A program made the translations under genes and the position numbers. Below are positions 55,097-62,801 of a stretch of DNA of 64,000 nt, piece after piece (positions within the stretch are counted from its first letter, which is position 1; each line of letters begins with the position of its first letter). Source of the DNA: Mycolicibacterium psychrotolerans. GTDB lineage: Bacteria; Actinomycetota; Actinomycetes; Mycobacteriales; Mycobacteriaceae. The notes beneath the pieces are model-generated. The model was not told the DNA's origin, did no database searches, and worked only from the letters and a program-made list of their open reading frames with translations. The stretch covers positions 5,146,001 to 5,210,000 of the forward strand of contig NZ_AP022574.1 in the NCBI RefSeq assembly GCF_010729305.1, given 5' to 3'.

Positions 55097-55657
55097 TCAC
55101 CGGTGATCGATGTCGGAACCGGAGCTCAGATCCGCGCAGTCGACTATCGCGACGTCGTCTCGGGCGCGCAGGAACGGCCCGGCGCCCTCGTCGCCAGCGA
55201 GCACGTCGAGCAGTGCGGGCCAGTGCCGGCGCGCGATCACCACGGGGTGTCCCGGCCGACCGGCATAGCCCGCGCGCGCCAGGCCGGTGTCCCCGGCCGC
55301 GGCGAGTACCCGCCGCACGGCCGCCGCGGTGACGTCCGGGGTGTCGACGGTCGTCAGGACCGCGTACCCGACGTCCTCGCCGAGGGCCTGCACACCGGCG
55401 CGCACCGACGCACTCAGTCCGTCGGCCCAATCGCTCGCGACGACCCTGCGAGCGGGCGCGGGCACGTCGACGCCGTCGACCGCCGCGCCGAGCACCACCA
55501 CGACGTCTTTGCATCCGCCGTCGCGCAAGGCCGCCACCGCCGACGCCAACCAGTCACCGCCCTCAGCAAGCACCTTCGGCAGTCCGTACCGGGTACCAGC
55601 CCCCGCTGCGAGCACCACGCCGGCCGCTGAAACAGGTTGCGTCACAGAGCAATTCAC
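55097..55657 (-). CDS. MobA/MocA-like nucleotidyltransferase
   Basis: 186 residues. The N-terminal GVVLAAGAGTRYGLPKVL is the NTP-binding loop with Lys of molybdenum-cofactor nucleotidyltransferases, followed by TTVDTPDVT (metal site) and AGRPGHPVVI. It may attach CMP or GMP to the cofactor of a molybdoenzyme. GTG 55657 lies behind GGGAGCGG; ATG 55669 and a TTG farther out are alternatives. No xdhC or molybdoenzyme gene is nearby. Confidence 0.85.
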   Translation of the reverse strand: MNCSVTQPVSAAGVVLAAGAGTRYGLPKVLAEGGDWLASAVAALRDGGCKDVVVVLGAAVDGVDVPAPARRVVASDWADGLSASVRAGVQALGEDVGYAVLTTVDTPDVTAAAVRRVLAAAGDTGLARAGYAGRPGHPVVIARRHWPALLDVLAGDEGAGPFLRARDDVAIVDCADLSSGSDIDHR

Positions 55658-55901
55658 ACCCGCTCCCATGTCATATGGCAAATTTGACAAAGCAATCCTG
55701 AGGAAATGCGAAGCAACCGCGGAAAGTGATTGTCCAAGATCACACCGTGAGCGTAAGGTTCACCGCAGGGGTTGAACGCACAGCCTTTCGAGGAAACGTC
55801 ATCGACACGCGGGCGAGTTGTCCCCGCGCAGGCTTTAAGAAATCTAGGGCCCCCCTTGGCGCGACCACAGACCGAAGCATATTTCGACTGATGGAGCCAA
55901 C

Positions 55902-56339
55902 ATGCCTCAAGCCCCCGACGGGTCACCCCCGACTCTGACGTCCGACAACCGCGTCTGCCATTCGGCGCAATTCCAGACCCGCTGGCCACAACCGGCCACC
56001 GCAGTGGTTTCCGCCCACGGCGAGCTCGACGCCGCCAACGGGAACCAGTTCGTCGAGTACGCGCTACGCAATTCGGAGCAGACCCAGTGGCTGGTCATCG
56101 ACCTCACCGGGTTGACCTTCTTCGCCACCGCCGGCTTCTCCTCGCTGCACACGCTCAACGTGCAGTGCGCCGGTGAGAACATCCGCTGGGCACTCGTGCC
56201 GAGCCTGGCCGTCGACCGGCTGCTGCGCATCTGCGATCCCGACTCCACGCTGCCGATCTGCGTCGACATCGCCAACGCGCTCACCACGGTGCACAGCGAC
56301 CCGCCGCGGCTACTGAAGCTGATCCCGCAGACGAGTTAG
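55902..56339 (+). CDS. STAS-domain protein (anti-sigma factor antagonist-like)
   Basis: 145 residues. The STAS domain has VVSAHGELDAANGNQFVEY and LVIDLTGLTFFATAGFSSLHTL; the phosphorylation site region carries Thr in FFATAGFSS, in place of the usual Ser. STAS proteins bind RsbW-type kinases and free a sigma factor. It lies tail-to-tail with sigF and overlaps it by 30 nt, which makes RsbW-SigF the likely partner. The start is ATG 55902. Confidence 0.86.
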   Translation: MPQAPDGSPPTLTSDNRVCHSAQFQTRWPQPATAVVSAHGELDAANGNQFVEYALRNSEQTQWLVIDLTGLTFFATAGFSSLHTLNVQCAGENIRWALVPSLAVDRLLRICDPDSTLPICVDIANALTTVHSDPPRLLKLIPQTS

Positions 56340-57101
56340 CGACTTCGCCAGCAGCCGGGAGACGTGCATCTGCGAGATGCCGACCCGCTCGGCGATCTGC
56401 GTCTGCGTCATCGACTCGAAGAACCGCAGCACCAGCACGGTGCGCTCCCGCTCGGGCAGAGCCTCCAGCAGCGGGCGCAGCGCCTCGCGGTTCTCGATCT
56501 GGTCGAGGCTCATGTCCATGTCGCCGAGCGTGTCCGCGATGGCGGGCGCGTCCTCGTTGCCGCCGCTGCCTCCGCTGTCGATCGACAGCGTGTTGTAGGA
56601 GCTGCCCGCGACCAGGCCCTCGATGACCTCGTCGCGGTCCATCTCCAGTTCGGCGGCGAGCTCGGTGGCGGTCGGCGCGCGACCCAGCCGCTGGGAGAGG
56701 TCGGCGGTCGCAGCACCGAGACGCAGGTGGAGTTCCTTGAGCCGGCGGGGCACCTTGACCGACCAGCTGTTGTCGCGGAAGTGGCGACGGACCTCGCCCA
56801 TGATGGTCGGCACCGCGAACGAGACGAAGTCGGAGCCGGCGTTGACGTCGAAGCGGATGACGGCGTTCACCAGACCGACGCGCGCGACCTGCACGAGGTC
56901 GTCGCGGGGTTCGCCGCGGCCGTCGAATCGGCGGGCGATGTGGTCGGCCAGCGGAAGGCAGCGTTCGACGATGCGGTCGCGCTGGCGCTGGAACGTCGCC
57001 GACCCTTCTTCGAGTTTCTCCAACTCTCGGAACATGTCGGCCACGTCCGCATATTCAGAGCTCGGTCGTGACGACGAACCCTGGGAGGACGACCGGGTCA
57101 C
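56310..57101 (-). CDS. sigF: General-stress sigma factor SigF
   Basis: 263 residues. Region 2 (RCLPLADHIARRFDGRGEPRD, FAVPTIMGEVRRHFRDNSWSVKV), region 3 and region 4 (MTQTQIAERVGISQMHVSRLL) are virtually those of mycobacterial SigF as I know it. The open frame starts at 57350, but GTG 57101 overlaps the rsbW stop (GTGA) and gives the accepted length. It is transcribed with rsbW from the SigF promoter at 57669-57694. SigF controls stationary-phase, pigment and stress genes. Confidence 0.96.
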   Translation of the reverse strand: MTRSSSQGSSSRPSSEYADVADMFRELEKLEEGSATFQRQRDRIVERCLPLADHIARRFDGRGEPRDDLVQVARVGLVNAVIRFDVNAGSDFVSFAVPTIMGEVRRHFRDNSWSVKVPRRLKELHLRLGAATADLSQRLGRAPTATELAAELEMDRDEVIEGLVAGSSYNTLSIDSGGSGGNEDAPAIADTLGDMDMSLDQIENREALRPLLEALPERERTVLVLRFFESMTQTQIAERVGISQMHVSRLLAKSLTRLRDQLQ

Positions 57102-57529
57102 TGCAATGAACTCGCTCGCCTCGTCGTCATCGAGATACCGAATATCTGACCTTCGGGCTTCTGGCCGTCGGAGAACGTGGTGACCTCGTCGGTCAGGGAG
57201 CTCAGCACGTGCCAGCTGAAGCTGCCCGGGGCGAGAATGTCGGGGCTGTCGCAGGTGGTCGATGCGTGAACGACCAAGGCGTCGGGCTGCGGATCGACGA
57301 CGAGCAGCAGTGTCGAGTCGGGCACCGCAGACCGGATGAGCCGGGTACACGCTTCGTCAACGGCAAGCCGCAGATCAGCGACCGCGTCGAAGTCGAGGTC
57401 CTCGAACGTGCCGATGGCGGCCACCAGGGTGCGCAGCACGGCGAGATTCTCCAGGGTGGCGGCCACCCGGAGTTCGACCGACTGAGAGCTCTGTCGCTTC
57501 CCGTTGATGTGGCTCGCACCTTCCGCCAT
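57098..57529 (-). CDS. rsbW: Anti-sigma factor RsbW (UsfX)
   Basis: 143 residues of the HATPase_c/RsbW type. The N-box is DLRLAVDEACTRLIR; the G1 box is degenerate (STTCDSPDILAPG). It binds SigF and holds it inactive. ATG 57529 follows GGGAGG. The stop overlaps the sigF start by GTGA. Confidence 0.94.
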   Translation of the reverse strand: MAEGASHINGKRQSSQSVELRVAATLENLAVLRTLVAAIGTFEDLDFDAVADLRLAVDEACTRLIRSAVPDSTLLLVVDPQPDALVVHASTTCDSPDILAPGSFSWHVLSSLTDEVTTFSDGQKPEGQIFGISMTTRRASSLQ

Positions 57530-57668
57530 ATGACCTCCCGAAAACTTCCCCGAGAGACTACCCCAGCGCGCGTTGCCGCTACCCATGGGAGCTCCGGCCC
57601 GGCGTGAATGGCGGCAGAATGTCATCCTCGCGCCGTTGATGAAGTGAATCTGTCATGGTCCGGACTCC

Positions 57669-57694
57669 ATACCCCAGGCCCGAAACACGCAAAC
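57669..57694 (-). promoter_or_regulatory. SigF-type promoter upstream of rsbW-sigF
   Basis: On the minus strand GTTT (57694-57691), 16-nt spacer, GGGTAT (57674-57669). This matches the mycobacterial SigF consensus (GGTTT, 15-17 nt, GGGTAT) with one mismatch at the first base. The -10 is 140 nt before the rsbW start. It implies positive autoregulation. Confidence 0.78.
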
Positions 57695-57757
57695 TCGCTG
57701 ACCAATCACCTTGCGATGTCGCGCTTTCTGTGCTGTCCGATGAGACGCGCGTCACCC

Positions 57758-57783
57758 GTTTAGTCGCCCGGGGGCCAGGGAAG
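57758..57783 (+). promoter_or_regulatory. Candidate SigF-like promoter upstream of the csbD gene
   Basis: GTTT (57758-57761), 16 nt, GGGAAG (57778-57783), 62 nt before the CsbD start. The -10 differs from GGGTAT at two positions, so this is weak. Confidence 0.3.
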
Positions 57784-57845
57784 CCTGTCGGCAGCCGGTC
57801 ACCCGAGCCGGATCTCAACACCGATCCACATAGCGGAAGGTAACC

Positions 57846-58082
57846 ATGACCGAGAAGAACAGTGGTCCCGAAGAAGGCATCAAGGGCGTCGTCGAGGACG
57901 TGAAGGGCAAGGCCAAGGAGACCGTCGGCACCGTCACCGGCCGCGACGACATGGTCCGCGAGGGCAAGGCCCAGCAGGACAAGGCCGACGCGCAGCGCGA
58001 CGTTGCGCAGAAGGAAGCCGAGGCCGAGTCGGCTCGCGCCGGGGCCAAGGCCGCCGAGAAGCGCCAGGAAGCCAACCAGTAA
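57846..58082 (+). CDS. CsbD-family stress protein
   Basis: 78 residues, hydrophilic, with the CsbD repeat (EEGIKGVVEDVKGKAKETVG) followed by an Ala/Glu/Lys-rich helical tail. CsbD proteins are general-stress proteins of SigB/SigF regulons in Gram-positive bacteria. ATG 57846 is preceded by GGAAGGTAACC. It lies divergently from rsbW and is closed by the hairpin at 58098-58125. Confidence 0.87.
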   Translation: MTEKNSGPEEGIKGVVEDVKGKAKETVGTVTGRDDMVREGKAQQDKADAQRDVAQKEAEAESARAGAKAAEKRQEANQ

Positions 58083-58097
58083 TACGGCAGCTTTCGT

Positions 58098-58125
58098 GGG
58101 CCCAACCGGATCGCCGGTTGGGCCC
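58098..58125. terminator. Perfect hairpin, bidirectional terminator
   Basis: GGGCCCAACCGG (58098-58109), loop ATCG, CCGGTTGGGCCC (58114-58125): a 12-bp perfect stem between convergent genes. Mycobacterial terminators often lack a U-tract, as here. Confidence 0.8.
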
Positions 58126-58139
58126 ATTGCCGTTGCGGG

Positions 58140-59018
58140 TCAGTACAGCGCAATGCCACCGCGGCGGGGCCGGTAGCCGCGTTTCGTGAAGGCGTTCAGG
58201 GTCTTGGTCAGCACCTCGCCCCTGTTGACCTGCCGGAAGACGAGGATGTAAACCCATCCGGCCCGCGTGACGTATCGGGCCTTCCGCGCGAACTCGGTTC
58301 GTAGGTCCAGCCCACCCCGGCGCTTGTTGAAGATCTCGGTGTAGTCCTTCTCCACGACATCCAGTGCGACCTTCGGGCCGCGGTAGCCGACGTCCACATA
58401 GACGTCGGTTCCCAATTTGATCTGGGTGTCCGGCACGTCTTCCCATTCTCTCCGTAACAGGAGACGCACGTTCGTCGCGGCAGGGGTGTCGGCGCCGCCG
58501 TCCATCAGTTCCGCAGTCTCTATTGCGTAGCGCCCCAGCGGGCGGCCGGATAGCGGTCGGCCACGGCGAACACGTCGCGGACCCCGACGCCGGTGACCCG
58601 GGCAAGGGCGTCGAGGCAGACGACTGCGTAGCCGCGCGGGAGGTGGCGGGCGAGATCGAACGCGGTACGTGCCGGTGTGGTGACCAGGATCCCGTCGATG
58701 GCGGTGATTTCGTCGTCGCTGATGGTCTCGTTGCGGACGACGATGCCGCGCGGCGGGCGCGGGCAGCGCCGGATCATCTCGATGTCCACGCGGTCGTCGA
58801 TCCACTGCGCGCCGTGCAGCGTCGGCGGCGGCGTGGCCGGCGATCACGCCGCTGCCGCGGGACCACAGAGAGGCTCCGACGGTGCGGTCACGGAGGGACG
58901 GTTGCGCGGCGGCCGCGATGTAGATGTCGGGGAAGATGCGGCGGAAGTTGTAGCGAAGCGCGCCGCGGGTGAGCAGGCCGGCGGAGAGGGCCTCGCTACC
59001 GCGGAAGATCTCGTCCAT
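58140..59018 (-). pseudogene. DUF559/AbiEi-like protein with two frameshifts
   Basis: The N-terminus (EIFRGSEALSAGLLTRGALR, FPDIYIAAAAQPSLRDRTVG, SGVIAGHAAA) reads to about 58828 in one frame, then moves to the next (LHGAQWIDDRVDIEMIRRCP, GILVTTPARTAFDLARHLPRG, to 58535). It returns to the first frame for ETAELMDGGADTPAATNVRL and a C-terminal domain to 58140. The parts together match a large mycobacterial paralogue family with a winged-helix N-terminus and a DUF559/PD-(D/E)XK-like C-terminus. Both shifts sit in GC-rich runs, so a sequencing error is not excluded. As read, no full protein is made. Confidence 0.8.
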
Positions 59019-59163
59019 GCGGTGATCGTGGGTGTCGGCACCGACATATCTCGGCGCGGGCGCCGAACGGTTGTGGATGAGGTCCCGGAGCCTCAACGCG
59101 AAGTTGCCACCACGGTCGCGCACAACCGTCACGGCAACCTCGTGATGAGGGGCGAGAGAAGGG

Positions 59164-59529
59164 TCAGCTCAGGGCGGCGATCAGCTCGCCGACGCTGTGC
59201 GCCGACTCGAGCGGGTGCCGCAGCCGTCCCGCCGGGTTGACGGTGTAGTTGTTGCGCCGGCCGACCTTCGACTTCTCGAGGTACCCGTCGGCGATCAGAT
59301 CAGCGAGGATCGCCTGCACCGAACGCTCGGTGATCCCGATCAGCACGCTCAGCTCGCGGGCCGTCAGCGACTCCCCCTGCGCCAGGCACAGCAGCACATG
59401 CGCGTGGTTGGTCAGGAACGTCCACGTGCGCGTCGGCGAACCTGCCGCTTTCAGGGCCGCGCGGGCGGGCGCCTTCTTCGGCGCCGCCTTTCCGGTGCTC
59501 TTGCGTGTCGCGGGCATCCGGAAGAGCAT
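59164..59529 (-). CDS. Winged helix-turn-helix protein with basic N-terminal tail
   Basis: 121 residues. The first 30 residues are Lys/Ala/Pro-rich (STGKAAPKKAPARAALK), similar to histone-like tails; the rest is a MarR-like winged helix (SLTARELSVLIGITERSVQAILADLIADGYL). ATG 59529 or ATG 59517 could be the start. It ends far from TerC's end: TerC begins upstream and terminates at 59558, so this gene follows 28 nt later, probably in the same transcript. Confidence 0.82.
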   Translation of the reverse strand: MLFRMPATRKSTGKAAPKKAPARAALKAAGSPTRTWTFLTNHAHVLLCLAQGESLTARELSVLIGITERSVQAILADLIADGYLEKSKVGRRNNYTVNPAGRLRHPLESAHSVGELIAALS

Positions 59530-59557
59530 ATGTGATTCGCGTAGTGCATTTCGCCAA

Positions 59558-60499
59558 TCAGCGTGCCTCGCGCACCTCGCGCGTCGCCACCAGGCTCCAC
59601 ACGATAGACACCGTGAGGGTGACGACGATGACGCTCATCGTCAGTGGGATCGGCAGCTTGCCCACCGGTGTCTCCGACAGGATCAGCTTCACCCCGGCGA
59701 AGGCGAGCAACACCGCCAGGCCGTAATGCAGATGACGGAACCGCCGGAGCAATCCCGACAGGCAGAAGTACAGACTGCGCAAACCCAGCACCGCGAACGC
59801 ATTCGCCGTCCACACGAGGAACGTGCTCGTGGTGATCGCGAGCACCGCCGCCACCGAGTCGATCGCGAAGATCAGATCCGTGGCCTCGACGGCGACCAGC
59901 ACCACGAACAGCAGTGTTGCGACGCGCTTTCCGTCGATCCGGGTGAACAGCCGATCCTCGTGATAATGCGGGTCGATCGGCACCACCCGCCGGATCAGCC
60001 GTACCAGCAGGTTCTTGTCGGGCTGCATCTCCTTGTCATGCTGGAACGCCATCTTGTACGCGGTGTAGATCAAGAACACACCGAACACGTAGGCGGTCCA
60101 GAAGAACGTCTTCAACAACTCCGCCCCGACGAAGATGAACACCAGCCGGAAGAGCAACGCGCCGATCACCCCCCAGAACAGCACCTTGTGCTGATAACGG
60201 TCCGGGACGGCGAAATACGTGAAGATCAACGCGAATACGAACACGTTGTCCACCGAGAGCGCCTTCTCGATCAGATAGCCGGCGTAGTAGGTGCCCGCGA
60301 CCTCGCCGCCGTAGATCCACCACAGCAGCACACCGAAGCCCAGACCCGCGCCGACCCACACCGCCGACCACACCGCCGCTTCCCGGAAACCGATCACGTG
60401 ATTGTCCCGGTGCAGGAACAGATCCACGGCCAGCATCGCGGCGATGGCGACCGTCAACGCCACCCACCCCCACACAGGCACCACCACAACAGACGTCAT
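59558..60499 (-). CDS. TerC-family membrane protein
   Basis: 313 residues with about eight helices. TerC motifs include ALSVDNVFVFALIF and EATDLIFAIDSVAAVLA, both with acidic residues inside membrane segments thought to move metal ions such as manganese. ATG 60499 follows AAGGAGTG. It is 16 nt downstream of the DUF6671 gene. Confidence 0.93.
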   Translation of the reverse strand: MTSVVVVPVWGWVALTVAIAAMLAVDLFLHRDNHVIGFREAAVWSAVWVGAGLGFGVLLWWIYGGEVAGTYYAGYLIEKALSVDNVFVFALIFTYFAVPDRYQHKVLFWGVIGALLFRLVFIFVGAELLKTFFWTAYVFGVFLIYTAYKMAFQHDKEMQPDKNLLVRLIRRVVPIDPHYHEDRLFTRIDGKRVATLLFVVLVAVEATDLIFAIDSVAAVLAITTSTFLVWTANAFAVLGLRSLYFCLSGLLRRFRHLHYGLAVLLAFAGVKLILSETPVGKLPIPLTMSVIVVTLTVSIVWSLVATREVREAR

Positions 60500-60515
60500 C
60501 AACACTCCTTGTCGG

Positions 60516-61355
60516 TCAGGGATTGCAGTAGTCGCATCGGCCGGGATCCGCCCCTGCCGAGAGAATTTCAACGAAGCTCCGATACGCACACGAACAGCAC
60601 GCGTGCTCGTCGTACAGCGGCAGACGAGTCGGCGATCCGCACGCCGCGCACGGCAGGCCGGCGACGCTGCGGACACGTCCGAAACCCGGTGCGCCGCAGT
60701 CGGGGCACGACGTCGCCAATCGATGCGCCAGCCGGTACCCCAGGCGCGCCAACACCCGTTGCCGACGCGGATTGTGGTGCGCCCGCAGGTCGGGCTCCAC
60801 CACCGCCATCCCATTCCCTGCGTGCCGGGCAGCGGATGATATGGCCGACCGCAGGCACGCAATATCGTTGACACCCTTGACGATGTCGTCGTGGGAATCC
60901 GACGGTCGCACGATCACCGCCTGGGCGGACAAAGCGTCCGTGACGGACGCGGGCAGCTCCTCGATCGATCGGACGCGGTGACTGACTGCGTACTCCGCCG
61001 CCTCCCAGTGCGTTTCGCACACCTCGATACCGCGCACGTCGTCGACGAACAGCAGGATCTCCTCGTGCCCTGCCGGGCCGTAACTGGCCTCACTCGCCAC
61101 GCCGTGACGCAGGCCGGTGACACACATTCCCAGCCGTGCTTTGCGACGCGCCGTCACCAGCGCCGACGCCGTCCTCGCCACCTCTCCGGAGAAGGTGCCG
61201 AAGAGGTCGGTGTCGAGATCGTCGGGAACCACCAACCGCGCACCGAGAACGTCGGTGAACGCGGAAGCCAGCTGGCGCTGCTTGAAATGACGGGTGCCCA
61301 CCGCGACCGCGACACCGAGATACGGTTTTATTACGAAGCTTGACACGCGATCCAC
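60516..61355 (-). CDS. DUF6671-like protein with zinc ribbons
   Basis: 279 residues. The N-terminal 180 residues contain GVAVAVGTRHFKQRQLASAF, where this family normally starts; the C-terminal part has Cys pairs CPDC, CAAC, CCSC and CDYC, enough for two zinc sites. Function unknown. The first codon is GTG 61355 without a ribosome site; GTG 61346 is possible. The gap to divergent dabB is 21 nt, so at least one gene is probably leaderless. Confidence 0.8.
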   Translation of the reverse strand: MDRVSSFVIKPYLGVAVAVGTRHFKQRQLASAFTDVLGARLVVPDDLDTDLFGTFSGEVARTASALVTARRKARLGMCVTGLRHGVASEASYGPAGHEEILLFVDDVRGIEVCETHWEAAEYAVSHRVRSIEELPASVTDALSAQAVIVRPSDSHDDIVKGVNDIACLRSAISSAARHAGNGMAVVEPDLRAHHNPRRQRVLARLGYRLAHRLATSCPDCGAPGFGRVRSVAGLPCAACGSPTRLPLYDEHACCSCAYRSFVEILSAGADPGRCDYCNP

Positions 61356-61376
61356 AATACACGTAATTTACTTCGC

Positions 61377-62801
61377 ATGTTGGAAGCGATCGCGAACCCC
61401 GCCCTCCTGACGCTGGTGATCGCCCCTCTGGTGGTGGCGGTGGTGGCCGCGACCATCGGACGCCGAGCACCCGTCCTCGTCGCGCGGCTCGGCGCGGCGA
61501 CCGCCGCTGCCGGCCTGCTCATCGCCATCGCCGGCCTACCCACTGCGTCCGACCACCTCGCGGCGGCCCTACTGCTGCTGATCTTCGGCGTCAGCGCGAT
61601 CGCGCAGGGATTCGCGGTGCGCTACCTGGCCGGCGACTCCCGCGCACCCTGGTTCACCTGTGGCGCATCACTTCTGACCACGGCATCCACGGTGATGGCG
61701 TCGGCGACCACGATGGTCGGACTGGCGATCGGATGGACCGCGGTCGGCCTGGCGCTGTGCCTGCTACTGGCCACCTACCGCGAACTCCCCGCCGCACGCG
61801 ACGGTGTCCGCCGCACCGCACTGGCCTTCTGCATCGGCGACGGTGCGCTCTGGGCGGCCGTCGGCCTGCACCATCTCGGCGCCGAAGCGCTCGCACCGGT
61901 GATCGCGGTGCTCATCGTCATCGCCGCACTGTCGCGCTCCGCCCAGATCCCCTTCCACCGCTGGCTGCCCGCCACGCTCGCCGCACCCACGCCGGTGTCG
62001 GCCCTCCTGCATGCCGGAGTGGTCAACGGCGGCGGCGTGCTGCTGGTCAAACTCAGCGTGCTCTCGACCCCGCCGGCCGCCGGCATCGTCATCGCCGCAG
62101 GCACCGCCTCGATGGCCTACGGCGCGGTCCTCATGCTGGTGCGGCCCGACATCAAAGGCGCACTGGCCTATTCGACGATGGCCCAGATGGGCTTCATGAT
62201 GCTGACCTGCGGCCTCGGGTTGTGGGCCGCCGCGGTGATCCACCTGATCGGCCACGGCTTCTACAAGGCGACGCTGTTCCTCTCCTCAGGAACGGCGGTA
62301 GCGCGGCACCAGCGCCACCGCACGCTCGCCCCGCCCGCGGGCCTGTCGCGCCCGCGGAGGTGGATCATCGCGACCACGGCGGCGCTGCTGCCGCTGAGCG
62401 CCCTTGCCGCCGGGATGGTCCTGGTGCCCACCTGGCCCGAAGGTCACGCCGCCGAACTCGCGCTGCTGGTGTTCGCCTGGGTGACCGGGGCGGCCGCGAC
62501 GTGGGGCTGGCTGCGGCGCCAACCCACGATCGGCGGTGCCGTCGGCGCCACGGCGGTCCTGCTGCCCGCAGCGGTCGCCTATGTCGCGGTGATCAGCGCG
62601 GTCAGCCGCTACCTCGCGCCCGCCCTGCCCGCATCCGCCGTGTCCCCCGCCACGGTCTGGGCGGTGATCGCCGGAGCCCTCGCGGTACTCGGCGCCCTGG
62701 CGGCCCTGCGCGCATCACCGGCAGCCCTCGGCCTACAGCGCTCGCTCTACACCCACGCGATCAGCGCAGGGACCCTTCACCCCACAGGAGTGCACCGATG
62801 A
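61377..62801 (+). CDS. dabB: DabB, NuoL-like membrane subunit of an inorganic-carbon accumulator
   Basis: 474 residues, about 13 helices, of the proton-conducting NuoL/MrpA family: PFHRWLPATLAAPTPVSALLHAGVVNGGGVLL and YSTMAQMGFMM, with the Lys/His residues of the proton path. The next gene is DabA, so this is DabB, not a NADH dehydrogenase part. In DabAB an ion gradient drives one-way hydration of CO2 to bicarbonate. ATG 61377; the stop overlaps the dabA start (ATGA). Confidence 0.92.
   Translation: MLEAIANPALLTLVIAPLVVAVVAATIGRRAPVLVARLGAATAAAGLLIAIAGLPTASDHLAAALLLLIFGVSAIAQGFAVRYLAGDSRAPWFTCGASLLTTASTVMASATTMVGLAIGWTAVGLALCLLLATYRELPAARDGVRRTALAFCIGDGALWAAVGLHHLGAEALAPVIAVLIVIAALSRSAQIPFHRWLPATLAAPTPVSALLHAGVVNGGGVLLVKLSVLSTPPAAGIVIAAGTASMAYGAVLMLVRPDIKGALAYSTMAQMGFMMLTCGLGLWAAAVIHLIGHGFYKATLFLSSGTAVARHQRHRTLAPPAGLSRPRRWIIATTAALLPLSALAAGMVLVPTWPEGHAAELALLVFAWVTGAAATWGWLRRQPTIGGAVGATAVLLPAAVAYVAVISAVSRYLAPALPASAVSPATVWAVIAGALAVLGALAALRASPAALGLQRSLYTHAISAGTLHPTGVHR

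Noticed and set aside
61377..62801. Annotation as NADH dehydrogenase subunit NuoL
   Set aside because: It is isolated from other nuo genes and overlaps a DUF2309 gene, which defines DabB.
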